Counted from the stretch's first letter, positions 18,220 through 26,982 are shown. The stretch: 64,000 bases of DNA from Ureibacillus massiliensis 4400831 = CIP 108448 = CCUG 49529 (GCF_000772965.1 NZ_JPVQ01000011.1:38024-102023), one strand, 5' to 3'. The notes: generated from the sequence alone by a model not told the origin. A program made the numbers and translations.

Positions 18220-18437
18220 TAGATGCATTTGAAAAACTGGCGAATGCCATTATTCTACAGGCGGTCAAGGATTATCGTTTTGCACTGAAAAGATTAGCAA
18301 AACACCCTCGCAATGATTCTGCTTTATATACAAAACGTGAGGTTGAGTGCTTCTTTCATTCTGGATTGTTTAATGTCCTCACATCCCTAAACCCTGACAT
18401 ATTAATTCAACAGCTACAAGAGGAGGCGGTGCGATGA
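18216..18437 (+). CDS. Small phage protein of unknown function
   Basis: 73 residues, helical and without a recognised motif; ends LIQQLQEEAVR. It overlaps the helicase stop and the next start by four bases each, so it is translated as part of the early operon. Small genes in this position accompany SNF2/DUF1492 modules in related phages. Confidence 0.65.
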   Translation: MIDAFEKLANAIILQAVKDYRFALKRLAKHPRNDSALYTKREVECFFHSGLFNVLTSLNPDILIQQLQEEAVR

Positions 18438-18847
18438 TGACAGCTAAGGAATTCTTAAAACAGGCTTACCGTTTGAATGAATTGATTAATTCCGACCTTG
18501 AAGAGCTACAAAACTTAAGAGATCTATCACGAAGTGTTTCATCACCCGTTCTTGAGGAAAAAGTCAGTAAAACAAAAAGTACTGATCCACCTTTTGAAAA
18601 ATATGTGATAAGAATAGTAGATTTGGAGCAACAGATACAACAAGAGGTTGAGCGATTAATAAAGCTGAAATCAGATATCCGTGAAGCGATTAATCAGATG
18701 GAAAACGTGGATGAGAAGCTACTTCTTCGCTACCGATACATTAACTTTCTTAACTGGGAAGAAATCTGTGTCAATCTTAATGTTTCTATGAGAACCGTGC
18801 ATAGACTTCATTCATCCGCTTTACAACATTTGAAGGTACCTAAATAA
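18434..18847 (+). CDS. DUF1492/ArpU-like late transcription regulator
   Basis: 137 residues. A coiled-coil N-terminal half is followed by a sigma-region-4-like helix-turn-helix (LLLRYRYINFLNWEEICVNL, then VSMRTVHRLHSSAL). Proteins of this family sit at the end of early operons and switch on late genes. The tandem TTGGCA array and promoter lie immediately downstream, in front of the packaging genes, which supports that job here. Confidence 0.8.
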   Translation: MMTAKEFLKQAYRLNELINSDLEELQNLRDLSRSVSSPVLEEKVSKTKSTDPPFEKYVIRIVDLEQQIQQEVERLIKLKSDIREAINQMENVDEKLLLRYRYINFLNWEEICVNLNVSMRTVHRLHSSALQHLKVPK

Positions 18848-18850
18848 AAA

Positions 18851-18915
18851 TTGGCACACTTTGGCACAGTTTGGCATACGATGACACTGTTTGTCCGTGG
18901 TGAAAGTTATATAAT
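18851..18915 (+). promoter_or_regulatory. Tandem 10-bp operator array and late promoter
   Basis: Starting at 18,851 the units TTGGCACACT, TTGGCACAGT, TTGGCATACG and ATGACACTGT follow without a gap, then a degenerate TTGTCCGTGG. The period is exactly one helical turn, so all boxes lie on one DNA face. TATAAT at 18,910-18,915 makes a good -10, but there is no -35 at the right distance, as expected of an activator-dependent promoter. The adjacent DUF1492 protein is the obvious candidate activator. Confidence 0.6.
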
Positions 18916-18941
18916 GGTAGTATGGAATATTAATAAACAGT

Positions 18942-18979
18942 AGCCTTCACGGGAGCATTTCTCCTGCGAGGGCTTTTTC
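18942..18979 (+). terminator. Leader hairpin with T run before the late genes
   Basis: AGCCTTCACGGGAG pairs with CTCCTGCGAGGGCT, followed by TTTTT. It lies between the late promoter and the HNH gene, so it may be a read-through terminator or an antitermination point for the packaging operon. Confidence 0.65.
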
Positions 18980-19002
18980 TATGGGCAAAAGGAGGTGCAA
19001 GT

Positions 19003-19362
19003 ATGCCAAAGAAACCTAAGCGACCGTGCTCTTACCCCGGTTGCCCAGAGCTAACTGACAAGCGCTTTTGTGAAGAGCATAGCAAGAAGGAAGCTGCACG
19101 GTATGAGAAGTATGACCGCGATCCAGCAACCCGCAAGCGTTATGGTCGTGCTTGGAAAAGGATACGTGACCGCTACATTGCAGCCCATCCTCTTTGTGAG
19201 GAATGTAAAAGACAAGGAAAGCTGACCCCAGCAGCTGAAGTGCATCACATTCTTCCTCTTGCAAGAGGAGGAACTCACGATAGAAGTAATCTGATGGCTC
19301 TTTGTACTCCTTGCCACTCTGCAATCACTGCAAGAGATGGAGACCGTTGGGGAACCCGGTAG
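19003..19362 (+). CDS. Phage HNH endonuclease (packaging-associated)
   Basis: 119 residues. An N-terminal cysteine cluster (CSYPGCPEL, CEEH) precedes the HNH core: CEECKRQGK, then EVHHILPLARGGTH, then NLMALCTPCHSAIT. HNH proteins located directly before the small terminase gene are needed for cos cleavage in HK97-like phages. AAAGGAGGTG precedes the ATG. The basic N-terminus is typical. Confidence 0.9.
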   Translation: MPKKPKRPCSYPGCPELTDKRFCEEHSKKEAARYEKYDRDPATRKRYGRAWKRIRDRYIAAHPLCEECKRQGKLTPAAEVHHILPLARGGTHDRSNLMALCTPCHSAITARDGDRWGTR

Positions 19363-19473
19363 GGGGAGTCAAATCTCTACAGCTTTTCATTTGTGTAACG
19401 GGCGTGGGGCAACGCGTGAAAAAACGCGGTTTCAAACGGGGTAATAGGCCCATCGACGAAAAGAGGTGAGTGA
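19363..19473 (+). other. Possible cos/packaging region
   Basis: The gap between HNH and terS begins TAGGGGGAGTCAAATCTCTA and contains GGGCGTGGGGC and ACGCGTG...AACGCGG. From memory, this GGGGG-TC-x4-CTCTAC motif recurs between HNH and terS in many related phages, where cos is expected. Function is inferred from position. Confidence 0.35.
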
Positions 19474-20025
19474 ATGGCCAAAGATGGAACAAATCGTGGC
19501 GGCGCCCGTATAGGCTCCGGTCAAAAGAAGAAACCACTTGCTGACAAAATTGCAGAGGGGAATCCTGGTAAGAGAAAGCTTGAAGTCGTTGAGTTCCAAA
19601 ATACCGCTGACCTGAAGGGGCAGGAAATGCCAAAGCCAATGGCCATGCTCTCAGCGGTGCAAAAGGATGGAAAAACCCTAGTAGCGAGTGAAATCTATGA
19701 AATTACATGGAAATGGCTCGAGGAGCGAGGCTGTGCCCATTTGGTACTTCCACAGCTTCTAGAGCGATATGCCATGAGTGCGGCCAGATGGATACAGTGT
19801 GAGGAAGCAGTAACCGAGTTTGGCTTTCTTGCCAAGCATCCAACTACCGGCAATGCTATTCAAAGTCCTTATGTAGCTATGAGTCAGAACTTTATGAGTC
19901 AGACAAACAGATTGTGGATGGAGATTTATCAAATCGTTAAAGAGAATTGTGCTACAGAGTATTCTGGTTTAAACCCACAGGACGATGTGATGGAGCGACT
20001 GTTATCTGCCCGCAGAGGAAAATAA
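19474..20025 (+). CDS. Phage terminase small subunit, P27 family
   Basis: 183 residues. The basic N-terminus GGARIGSGQKKKPLADKIAE and the helical body (MSAARWIQCEEAV, SPYVAMSQNFMSQTNRLW) match the P27 small-terminase family, which recognises phage DNA and loads the large subunit. AAGAGGTGAGTG precedes the ATG. terL lies 15 kb downstream, separated by the methylase and amidoligase cargo and the transposon. Confidence 0.88.
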   Translation: MAKDGTNRGGARIGSGQKKKPLADKIAEGNPGKRKLEVVEFQNTADLKGQEMPKPMAMLSAVQKDGKTLVASEIYEITWKWLEERGCAHLVLPQLLERYAMSAARWIQCEEAVTEFGFLAKHPTTGNAIQSPYVAMSQNFMSQTNRLWMEIYQIVKENCATEYSGLNPQDDVMERLLSARRGK

Positions 20026-20042
20026 AGATGAGGAGATATATA

Positions 20043-21224
20043 ATGAGTAAAAGATATTTAACAGCTGAAAGTGTATGTGCTGGACATCCTGATAAACTAT
20101 GCGACATCATAGCAGATAGCATTTTAGAAGCATGTTTACGTAAAGACAAAGCATCACGTGTCGCTTGTGAGGTAATGGCAACCAAAGGGAAAATTATCGT
20201 GGCGGGCGAAATCTCCTGCAGCGAGAAAATAGACATCCGATACATTGTTAGGAATGTCCTTAAAGAGATTGGATACAACCCTCTTAGATTCTTAATTTAT
20301 GTATTTGTACACAAACAAAGTGTAGATATTGCAACTGGCGTGGATACTGCACTGGAAGCAAGAAATGGAATAAATGAACAGTATGGTTCGATAGGTGCTG
20401 GAGACCAAGGAACTGTGTATGGCTATGCTACAAAGGAAACAGGAGAAATGCTTCCCCTACCCCTTATACTATCTCACAGGATTGTAAAGAGACTGGATGA
20501 TTGCCGAAAAGGGAAACTGATAAAAGGTATCCACCCAGATGGTAAAGCACAGGTGACGGTGGAATATGAAGGGGACACTCCAGTGCGAATAAAGACTATC
20601 GTGATATCGGTACAGCATGATAAGAATAAAACACAGGAAGAACTAAAGACAGATATCCTTAACAATGTCCTATGGCAGTGCTTTGAGGACTTCCCATTTG
20701 ATGATGAAACAGAAATTCTCATTAACCCCTCTGGTAGATTTGTCGAAGGTGGTCCCGCTGCCGATACAGGCTTAACTGGTAGAAAAGTTATGGTTGATAC
20801 CTATGGAGGACTTGCATCTCATGGAGGAGGCGCACTTAGTGGTAAAGACCCCACCAAAGTTGACCGAAGCGGTGCCTATATGGCTCGGTACATTGCAAAG
20901 CATATCGTCTGGTGTGGATATGCAAAGAGATGTGAAGTTAGTATATCCTATGCCATTGGTAAGGCAAATCCTGTAGCCTTTTCTGTAAATACTCTTGGCA
21001 CAGGTATTGTTTCTGACGAAATATTAACTCTTGCTGCACAGGAGATTTTCAATTTAAGACCTGCGGCAATCATAGAGAAGTTGCGTCTAAGGAATGTGAT
21101 TTACTCTGATACAGCTGTTTATGGTCACTTTAATAGTTGTCTATTCCCGTGGGAGGATGTAAATAAGTACAATGAATTTAGAAAGGCGGTGGAAAAGTAT
21201 GTTGATAGAGAAGATAAAAACTAA
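20043..21224 (+). CDS. metK: Phage-borne S-adenosylmethionine synthetase
   Basis: 393 residues from the ATG at 20,043 (GAGGAGAT upstream). MetK joins methionine and ATP to make SAM. Visible motifs are AESVCAGHPDKLCD, GAGDQGTVYGYA, PSGRFVEGGPAADTGLTGRK and the P-loop-like GGGALSGKDPTKVDRSGAY. It lies between terS and two DNA methyltransferase genes, so it probably raises SAM for phage DNA methylation. It is a full-length enzyme but diverged, with basic changes and an irregular C-terminus (FNSCLFPWEDVNK). The 3' end overlaps the methylase start. Confidence 0.92.
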   Translation: MSKRYLTAESVCAGHPDKLCDIIADSILEACLRKDKASRVACEVMATKGKIIVAGEISCSEKIDIRYIVRNVLKEIGYNPLRFLIYVFVHKQSVDIATGVDTALEARNGINEQYGSIGAGDQGTVYGYATKETGEMLPLPLILSHRIVKRLDDCRKGKLIKGIHPDGKAQVTVEYEGDTPVRIKTIVISVQHDKNKTQEELKTDILNNVLWQCFEDFPFDDETEILINPSGRFVEGGPAADTGLTGRKVMVDTYGGLASHGGGALSGKDPTKVDRSGAYMARYIAKHIVWCGYAKRCEVSISYAIGKANPVAFSVNTLGTGIVSDEILTLAAQEIFNLRPAAIIEKLRLRNVIYSDTAVYGHFNSCLFPWEDVNKYNEFRKAVEKYVDREDKN

Positions 21225-21679
21225 ACACCTCATCCCCGCTGAATATAACCCAAGGAAGGATTTAAAACCGGGTGATCCTGAATATGAGAAACTTAAACGC
21301 TCCCTTGAGGAGTTTGGATATGTAGAACCCGTAATATGGAATAAGACCACAGGCAGAGTCATCGGAGGTCATCAGCGTTTGAAAATCCTGCTGAGTATGG
21401 GCATGGATGAGATAGAATGCGTAGTTGTTGAAATGGATGAGCAAAAGGAGAAGGCGCTGAACATTGCACTAAATAAAATTAGTGGTGATTGGGATAAAGA
21501 CAAATTAGCACTTCTCATCACGGACTTAAATGCTTCAGACTTTGATGTGTCTTTGACAGGTTTTGACCCGGGAGAGTTGGAGGATCTTTTCAAGGATTCC
21601 CTTAAGGATAATATAAAAGAAGATGATTTCGATGTAGACAGCGAGCTGAAAAAGCCCGCTGTTTCGCATTTAGGGGATG
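21199..21679 (+). pseudogene. ParB-like/DNA N-methylase, 5' part (interrupted)
   Basis: The first 160 codons of a phage DNA modification methylase. The ParB/sulfiredoxin-like nuclease fold (ILIPAEYNPRKDL-type start, EPVIWNKTTGRVIGGHQRL) covers about 1-100. The gene stops being phage DNA at GATG (21,676-21,679), where the composite transposon begins, and continues in frame at 29,172. With one GATG removed the codons read H-L-G-D-V-W-L-L-G-Q-H-R-L. The rejoined product would have 413 residues. The ATG at 21,199 follows GGTGG and overlaps metK. Confidence 0.9.
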
Positions 21680-21697
21680 TGGTATGTCAACACTAAA

Positions 21698-22534
21698 CTA
21701 GACAACTTTTTTAAGGTGTTCATTTTTATATTCAATAGGGCTTAAATACCCAAGTGTTCCGTGAATTCTGATATGATTAAACCAATGAACATAATCATCT
21801 AATTCTAATTTCAACCGTTCTAAATTTTCAAAATGTTTCCCTTTGACAAACTCTGTCTTAATAATTTTAAAGGTGGCTTCAGCTACCGCATTATCATACG
21901 GACAACCTTTCATACTCAATGAACGCTTTATTTTAAATGTTTCTAATGCTTCATCAATCATCCTGTTTTTAAACTCATTTCCTCGGTCCGTGTGAAACAA
22001 TTGAATTTGCCGTAAATCAGCTTTTATAGTCGATAAGGCTTGATATACTAGGCCTGCGTTTTTATGAGGCCCAGCACTGTGACCAATAATTTCACGATTA
22101 TAAAGATCAACAAATAAACATATGTAATGCCATCGATTTTCGACTCTTACGTATGTTAAATCACTCACTACCACAGATAATTCATTTTGTTGATTGAATT
22201 CCCTATTTAACTCGTTTTTAGCTTTTGATTCATTACATTTATCTACATGAGGCTTAAATTGAGCGACTGTATATTTAGATACTAGCCCATTCTTTTTCAT
22301 AATTCTGCCAATACGTCGTCTGGATGCAACTATGCCAAGCTTTTTTAATTCATGTTTAATTTTGCGTGTGCCATAGTTTTGGCGACTTTTATTGAATATA
22401 TCAATTATGGCAAATGCGAGTTCATCTTCTGATTTTGATTGCTCTTTTGCTTCGTAATAATAGGTACTTCTTGGGAGTTGTAGGACGTCACACATTGCTG
22501 ATATCGAGTATTTGTGTCGGTTATTTTTGATCAC
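21698..22534 (-). CDS. IS3-family transposase OrfB, left copy
   Basis: 278 residues as an independent frame; in the element it would be joined to OrfA by -1 frameshifting, since its frame extends upstream as ADTRTKVNVIKNNRHKYS. The DDE integrase core is visible: VVVSDLTYVRV (first Asp), FHTDRGNEF (second Asp) and the final glutamate in YDNAVAEATFKIIKTE. An N-terminal helix-turn-helix_21-type region (NYGTRKIKHELKKLGI) precedes it. Confidence 0.9.
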   Translation of the reverse strand: MIKNNRHKYSISAMCDVLQLPRSTYYYEAKEQSKSEDELAFAIIDIFNKSRQNYGTRKIKHELKKLGIVASRRRIGRIMKKNGLVSKYTVAQFKPHVDKCNESKAKNELNREFNQQNELSVVVSDLTYVRVENRWHYICLFVDLYNREIIGHSAGPHKNAGLVYQALSTIKADLRQIQLFHTDRGNEFKNRMIDEALETFKIKRSLSMKGCPYDNAVAEATFKIIKTEFVKGKHFENLERLKLELDDYVHWFNHIRIHGTLGYLSPIEYKNEHLKKVV

Positions 22535-22536
22535 AT

Positions 22537-22815
22537 TTACTTTCGTCCTAGTATCAGCGCAGCTTGCTTTAAAATATCATTTTCCATCAATAAACGTTGG
22601 TTTTCTTTACGAAGTTTGATCAACTCTGTTTGTTCTGGTGTCCTATTATCCTTCTCTTTAAACGAACCAGATGTTTTGCTTTGTTTAATCCATTTGTCCA
22701 ATGCCGAAGGCGTTAAATCGTATTCACTAATGATATCTTTTCTGGGCTTTCCGCTTTCGTATAACTTGACCATTTGAGCTTTAAATTCGGAAGTAAAAGT
22801 TCTTCTTTCTCTCAT
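22537..22815 (-). CDS. IS3-family OrfA, left copy
   Basis: 92 residues. A helix-turn-helix (FTSEFKAQMVKLYESGKP, then ISEYDLTPSALDKWIKQ) is followed by a leucine-zipper helix (LIKLRKENQRLLMENDILKQ) and ends ALILGRK. It binds the IS ends and regulates transposition. The ATG is preceded by GGAGAGA. Confidence 0.9.
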   Translation of the reverse strand: MRERRTFTSEFKAQMVKLYESGKPRKDIISEYDLTPSALDKWIKQSKTSGSFKEKDNRTPEQTELIKLRKENQRLLMENDILKQAALILGRK

Positions 22816-23104
22816 GTAAGTCTCTCCTTAACTAAATAGGGGTAACGTAGACTGCAACAACAGTGGAATAATGCCGAAACTTGACATGGAGCCTCTGCGG
22901 ACATGCTTTCCCGACCAGGAAGCCAGCTGATAAGTACACCTGGCCCCGCCGACAAGGCTAGCATACCCGCTTCTCCACGTAAAGTTTCTAGAATGGATCT
23001 CTTATGACAGTAAGCAGTATGCCCAAATTTGGTGGTTAGTCTACTTGACCTTATTTTTATTGTCCAGTTAAGTGTAGCCGATTCAGCTCCTTGACGACAT
23101 CCAA

Positions 23105-24139
23105 CTACAAATCACTTTCTGGAACTATCATTGCTTTTAAACATAATTGTTTATAATGTTCTGCTTTAAAGCTACCTGCACCCCTTGTAATAAGATAGTC
23201 TGTGTGATGTTCTCCTAGTTCCAGACATTTATCAAATGAAGCTATTGCAGCTGGATAATTTTTTATTTGAAATAAAAAAAGCCCTTTTAAAAAATGAAGA
23301 TCTACATAATCCGGATAAAGAAGAAGAGCCTTATCAATACTAAAACTAGCAACTTCATAGCTCTTCGTCTCAAATAAAATATCATATTTCAAACGGTATA
23401 AAAGAGCAGGAGGTGTATATCCTTGCTGTAAAAATCCTAAGATTGATTTATTTATATAGTTAAAAGCTGTTTGATATTCTTTTAATCGATAAAATTCACT
23501 AGCTAAATGATATTCAATCCAAGGACTATGAGAACTGTCTTGAAATTCTTTAAAAAGGACCTGTAAATTCCTTCGAGATTTATTTCGTTGGTCTGTAATT
23601 TTTTTGAAATAACCATAATGATAAATTTCAGTATCAATACTTACTATATCATGAGATGATTCGAGTGATTGGGGTAGTTGGAGTGTTTCGTGAATTCGAT
23701 TAGTAAATCGAATACCTACATGATTACGAAATAGTCGTGGCTGGTAATAGATAAAAGCATCTTCTTCTTGAATGGGTAGAGATTGACCGTAATAATTAAC
23801 AATAGGCATATAAATCATTAACGCATTCGTTTGTTGTATTGCATCTTGTATTAATTTCGATTTTTGAACTTCCAATTTTTCATCAGCATCTAACCATAAT
23901 ATCCAATTACCACTAGCCTTTGATAAACCATAGTTACGGGCTTCTGCAAAATGATCATTCCATTCATAAGAAAAGATAGAAGCATTATAGTTCTTACAAA
24001 TGTTAATCGTTTGATCGCTTGAGCCCGTATCCACAATAATAATCTCATTAACTAACTTTTGAACACTTTGTAAACATTGTTCAATAAAATCTTCCTCGTT
24101 TTTAACAATCATACAGAGTGAGATTGTCTGCGATGTCAT
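23105..24139 (-). CDS. Family-2 glycosyltransferase with TPR-like C-terminus (transposon cargo)
   Basis: 344 residues. The GT-A domain (about 1-220) begins ISLCMIVKNEEDFIEQCLQS, with IIIVDTGSSDQT and the metal-binding LDADE (about 83-88). The C-terminal part (about 230-330) looks like TPR repeats (YKLKEYQTAFNYI-type helices; PAAIASFDKCLELG). Such enzymes glycosylate surface or spore proteins in Bacilli; the substrate here could be the neighbouring small protein, by inference only. The stop codon lies 20 bases from the left IS end, so a slightly longer original C-terminus cannot be excluded. Confidence 0.8.
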   Translation of the reverse strand: MTSQTISLCMIVKNEEDFIEQCLQSVQKLVNEIIIVDTGSSDQTINICKNYNASIFSYEWNDHFAEARNYGLSKASGNWILWLDADEKLEVQKSKLIQDAIQQTNALMIYMPIVNYYGQSLPIQEEDAFIYYQPRLFRNHVGIRFTNRIHETLQLPQSLESSHDIVSIDTEIYHYGYFKKITDQRNKSRRNLQVLFKEFQDSSHSPWIEYHLASEFYRLKEYQTAFNYINKSILGFLQQGYTPPALLYRLKYDILFETKSYEVASFSIDKALLLYPDYVDLHFLKGLFLFQIKNYPAAIASFDKCLELGEHHTDYLITRGAGSFKAEHYKQLCLKAMIVPESDL

Positions 24140-24161
24140 TTAATCATCCCATCCGTTATAA

Positions 24162-24662
24162 TTAATGATTCGGTGGTTTCCAAGGAGGAGAAGGTTCTTT
24201 CAAAATAATGATTTTAACAGTGGAAGCAGGGTAATAGTTCAGAATCTGAGAGATAATATTGTTGCATAACAATTGATTATCTGAATGGACAAAATGATGT
24301 TGCTTAATCAGGTGCTGTAATTTTTTTATTAATAAATAAGTATTATTACTTTCAATTGAATAGTAGGTAAAATGATCATCTGATAAAGGTATTACCTGAT
24401 TATAGAGATAATGCCGATAATTCATATACATGTGCAGCTTTTCAATTAGGAGTAAAGATTGAATAATTTGTTTTTCAGTTAAATTTTTTTTTTTTGAAGA
24501 AATTGCATAGGAATAAACAAAAAAATATTTTATTATCAATTTAATAAATGACTGTATGAAATGGTAATGATTTTCTACCGTTTTCATGACTTTCTTTTCA
24601 TCGAAACTATGATTTGTTTGCAATGATTCAACTCCTCTCCTAAACGTTTCCTCTCGATTCAT
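24162..24662 (-). CDS. Unknown helical protein (transposon cargo)
   Basis: 166 residues, rich in lysine, tyrosine and asparagine, mostly helical, with a central hydrophobic run (FIQSFIKLIIKYFFVYSYAI) that might be a membrane-associated helix. The C-terminus ends in a proline patch (PSPPWKPPNH). I do not recognise a family. AGGAGAGG precedes the ATG. It sits between the small spore-like protein gene and the glycosyltransferase gene on the same strand, so it belongs to the same unit. Confidence 0.6.
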   Translation of the reverse strand: MNREETFRRGVESLQTNHSFDEKKVMKTVENHYHFIQSFIKLIIKYFFVYSYAISSKKKNLTEKQIIQSLLLIEKLHMYMNYRHYLYNQVIPLSDDHFTYYSIESNNTYLLIKKLQHLIKQHHFVHSDNQLLCNNIISQILNYYPASTVKIIILKEPSPPWKPPNH

Positions 24663-24696
24663 ATCAATGATGGAAAGGCGTTACAGGCGCTTAATT

Positions 24697-25125
24697 CTAG
24701 CATTCTTTATTCTTTTCTTTACTTTGACACTTTGAACAAATACAAGGAATCACCTTTGTATCCTTACAGATATTATTTTTTTGTTTATCACATTTTTTAG
24801 AACATTTGTCTTTATCTTTCGAATCGCATTTTTCATGACATGCCTCATCATCAATTGAAATAACTTCTTCTAACTTAAATTGAAGTAATGTTTGAGAACT
24901 GACAATCGATCGCAGCATCTTATTGACGCTTGCATTTAATTTTATATAATCCTCAACGTTACAAGGATCCTTTTTTAAGAAATGTTGTATTTTTTCCCCT
25001 TCTGCATTCAAAATATGGGATAAACCAATCTCCTCTAATGCAATGGATGCAAGCAATAAATTGATCGTTTCACAACGGGTTAGTGAGATTTTTGGAGTAA
25101 TGTTAGGAATAGTAGGTAATGACAT
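24697..25125 (-). CDS. Small spore-surface-like protein, paralogue 3 (transposon cargo)
   Basis: 142 residues from the ATG at 25,125, which follows GGAGG; an in-frame start 11 codons upstream lacks such a site. The body repeats the family core seen at 11,360 and 11,898: MSLPTIPNITPKISL, then INLLLASIALEEIGLSHILN and AEGEKIQ. Unlike them it ends in a lysine/cysteine-rich tail with paired cysteines (CHEKC, CSKKC, CICSKC), which could cross-link or bind metal. A sigma-K-like promoter lies upstream. It is the first gene of the passenger operon. Confidence 0.75.
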   Translation of the reverse strand: MSLPTIPNITPKISLTRCETINLLLASIALEEIGLSHILNAEGEKIQHFLKKDPCNVEDYIKLNASVNKMLRSIVSSQTLLQFKLEEVISIDDEACHEKCDSKDKDKCSKKCDKQKNNICKDTKVIPCICSKCQSKEKNKEC

Positions 25126-25177
25126 ATAGATCCTCCAATCCATTTTTGCCTTTATCAAATGACTAGGACGTTCTTTA

Positions 25178-25205
25178 TAATATATGAGTTATGAAATAAT
25201 TGGTT
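25178..25205 (-). promoter_or_regulatory. Sigma-K-like sporulation promoter for the cargo operon
   Basis: On the minus strand AACC, 15 bases, then CATATATTA fits the sigma-K pattern (-35 with AC, -10 CATA-x3-TA). The -10 lies about 50 bases before the ATG at 25,125. A late mother-cell promoter would agree with a spore-surface role of the cargo. The match is by eye. Confidence 0.45.
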
Positions 25206-25329
25206 CCTAGTTATTTGAAATTAGAGTGGATATAAAACAGTTTAAGAAATCACTTTTTTATCGAAAAACTATATGCTTCTCAGACGAATTAGTGTTATGT
25301 AATAAGACAAGTGGTATGTCAACACTAGA

Positions 25330-26226
25330 CTAGACAATTTTTTTAAGGTGTTCTATTTTGTATTCAATTGGGCTTAAATACCCCAGTGATCCGTGAATTC
25401 TTATATGATTAAACCAATGAACATAATCTTCTAATTCCAACTTTAACTGTTCTAAACTTTCAAAATATTTACCTTTTACAAATTCTGTCTTAATAATTTT
25501 AAATGTGGCTTCGGCTACTGCGTTATCATATGGGCAACCTTTCATGCTTAACGACCGTTTAATCTCGAATGTATCTAAAGCTTCATCGATTGTCTTGTTT
25601 TTAAACTCGTTTCCTCGGTCTGTGTGAAATAGTTGAATTTGTCTTAAATCAGCTTTAATCGTTGATAAGGCTTGGTAGACTAGTCCAGCATCTTTATTAG
25701 GACCGGCACTATGTCCAACAATTTCTCTATTGTAAAGATCAACAAATAGACATATGTAATGCCAATTTTTTTGGACCCTTACGTATGTTAAATCACTGAC
25801 TACAACCGTTAATTCCTTTTGTTGATCAAATTCCCTATTCAACACATTTTCAACTTTAGATTCATTACATTTATCCACATGTGGCTTAAACTGGCCAACT
25901 GTATAGTTTGATACTAGCCCATTTTCTTTCATGATTCGGCCAATACGTCTTCTGGATGCAATTTTACCGAGTTTTTCCAACTCATGTTTTATCTTACGAG
26001 TGCCATAGTTCTGGCGGCTTTTATGAAAAATATCGATGATGGTAACAGTAAGTTCATCATCTGATTTAGATTGCTCTTTTGCTTCATAATAATAGGTACT
26101 TCTTGGGAGTTGTAGGACGTCGCACATTGCTGATATCGAGTATTTGTGACGATTATTTTTAATCACATTTACTTTCGTCCTAGTATCAGCTTGTTTTTGG
26201 CAAGTAGGAAATGTATCAAATGGCAA
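25330..26226 (-). pseudogene. IS3-family OrfB, right copy, disconnected from OrfA
   Basis: The DDE domain is intact (VVVSDLTYVRV, FHTDRGNEF, DNAVAEATFKI), with many substitutions relative to the left copy. The first ~12 residues of the open frame (MPFDTFPTCQKQ) come from the end of the inserted IS21 element; authentic IS3 coding starts at ADTRTKVN. Without the upstream OrfA and frameshift signal it should be inactive. Confidence 0.85.
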
Positions 26227-26257
26227 TTAAAAATGTACCACTTGCCAATCCCTATAT

Positions 26258-26982
26258 TTACTTATTGTGTAATAATGATTCTTTATACCGGTAGCTTTCT
26301 CCATTAAATACAATTAAATGAGAATGGTGAATCAGCCGATCGATCACAGCTTCCGTTAAGATCGGATCCCCAAATACGTGATTCCACTGACCAAATTGTA
26401 AATTCGTCGTCACAATCATGCTCTTTCTTTCATAACACATTGAGATGACTTGAAAAAGAAGTTCTGCCCCCTGTTTATGTAGAGGGATGTACCCTATTTC
26501 ATCAAGAATCAGAAGATCGAGTTTCTCTATCTGCTTAAAGACCCGGCTCAACGAGCCTTTTTCGTGCGCATCTAGTAAGCTATTCACTAGACCAGTTACC
26601 GTATAAAATTTGATGCGCTTCTCTAATTTTTGAATCGCGTTTAAACCAATTAACGTGGATAAGTAGGTCTTTCCGGTACCCACACCTCCATAAAAGATTA
26701 GATTTTCTCCATTTTCAATAAAGTGCCCGTTTAACAGATATTCTGCTGTGATGCCTTGAGCCATTTGAATGTGGGTCCATTCAAATGGCTTTCCTGCTAT
26801 TTTAGGCAACGTTGCCTGAGAGAGTAATTGGTAACCTTTCGTTTTTCCCGTTGTTTCACTTCTTGTTCAAAGAGTTGGAGAAGATACTCCTCATGGCTCA
26901 TTGCTTCGATTTCATGATAATGCTGACGAATCCAGCTTAATTTCAACCGTTTTGCATATTCTCGAATCTTTTGATCCATCAC
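26258..26982 (-). pseudogene. istB: IstB ATPase, frameshifted
   Basis: The N-terminal 60 residues (from 26,982: MDQKIREYAKRLKLSWIRQH...) and the AAA+ part (26,258-26,809; Walker A GGVGTGKT, Walker B LLILDEIGY) lie in different frames. At about 26,805 the second frame continues LLSQATLPKIAGKPFEW, as expected of an intact IstB, so one base change in length broke the gene. IstB assists IstA in target choice. Confidence 0.75.

Larger units (their letters stand above)
21680..23085 (-). mobile_element. IS3-family (IS150-group) element, left copy
   Basis: 1,406 bp with imperfect 26-bp terminal inverted repeats; the best conserved part is ACACT[AT]AACT[AG]GACAA. It carries orfA and orfB on the minus strand in overlapping -1 phase. 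This copy looks complete. Confidence 0.85.

Noticed and set aside
18851..18900. Short CRISPR-like array
   Set aside because: The 10-bp units are contiguous without spacers; an operator array is the better reading. No CRISPR array or cas gene is present.
26797..26982. Independent 61-residue protein
   Set aside because: It is the N-terminal part of the frameshifted IstB.
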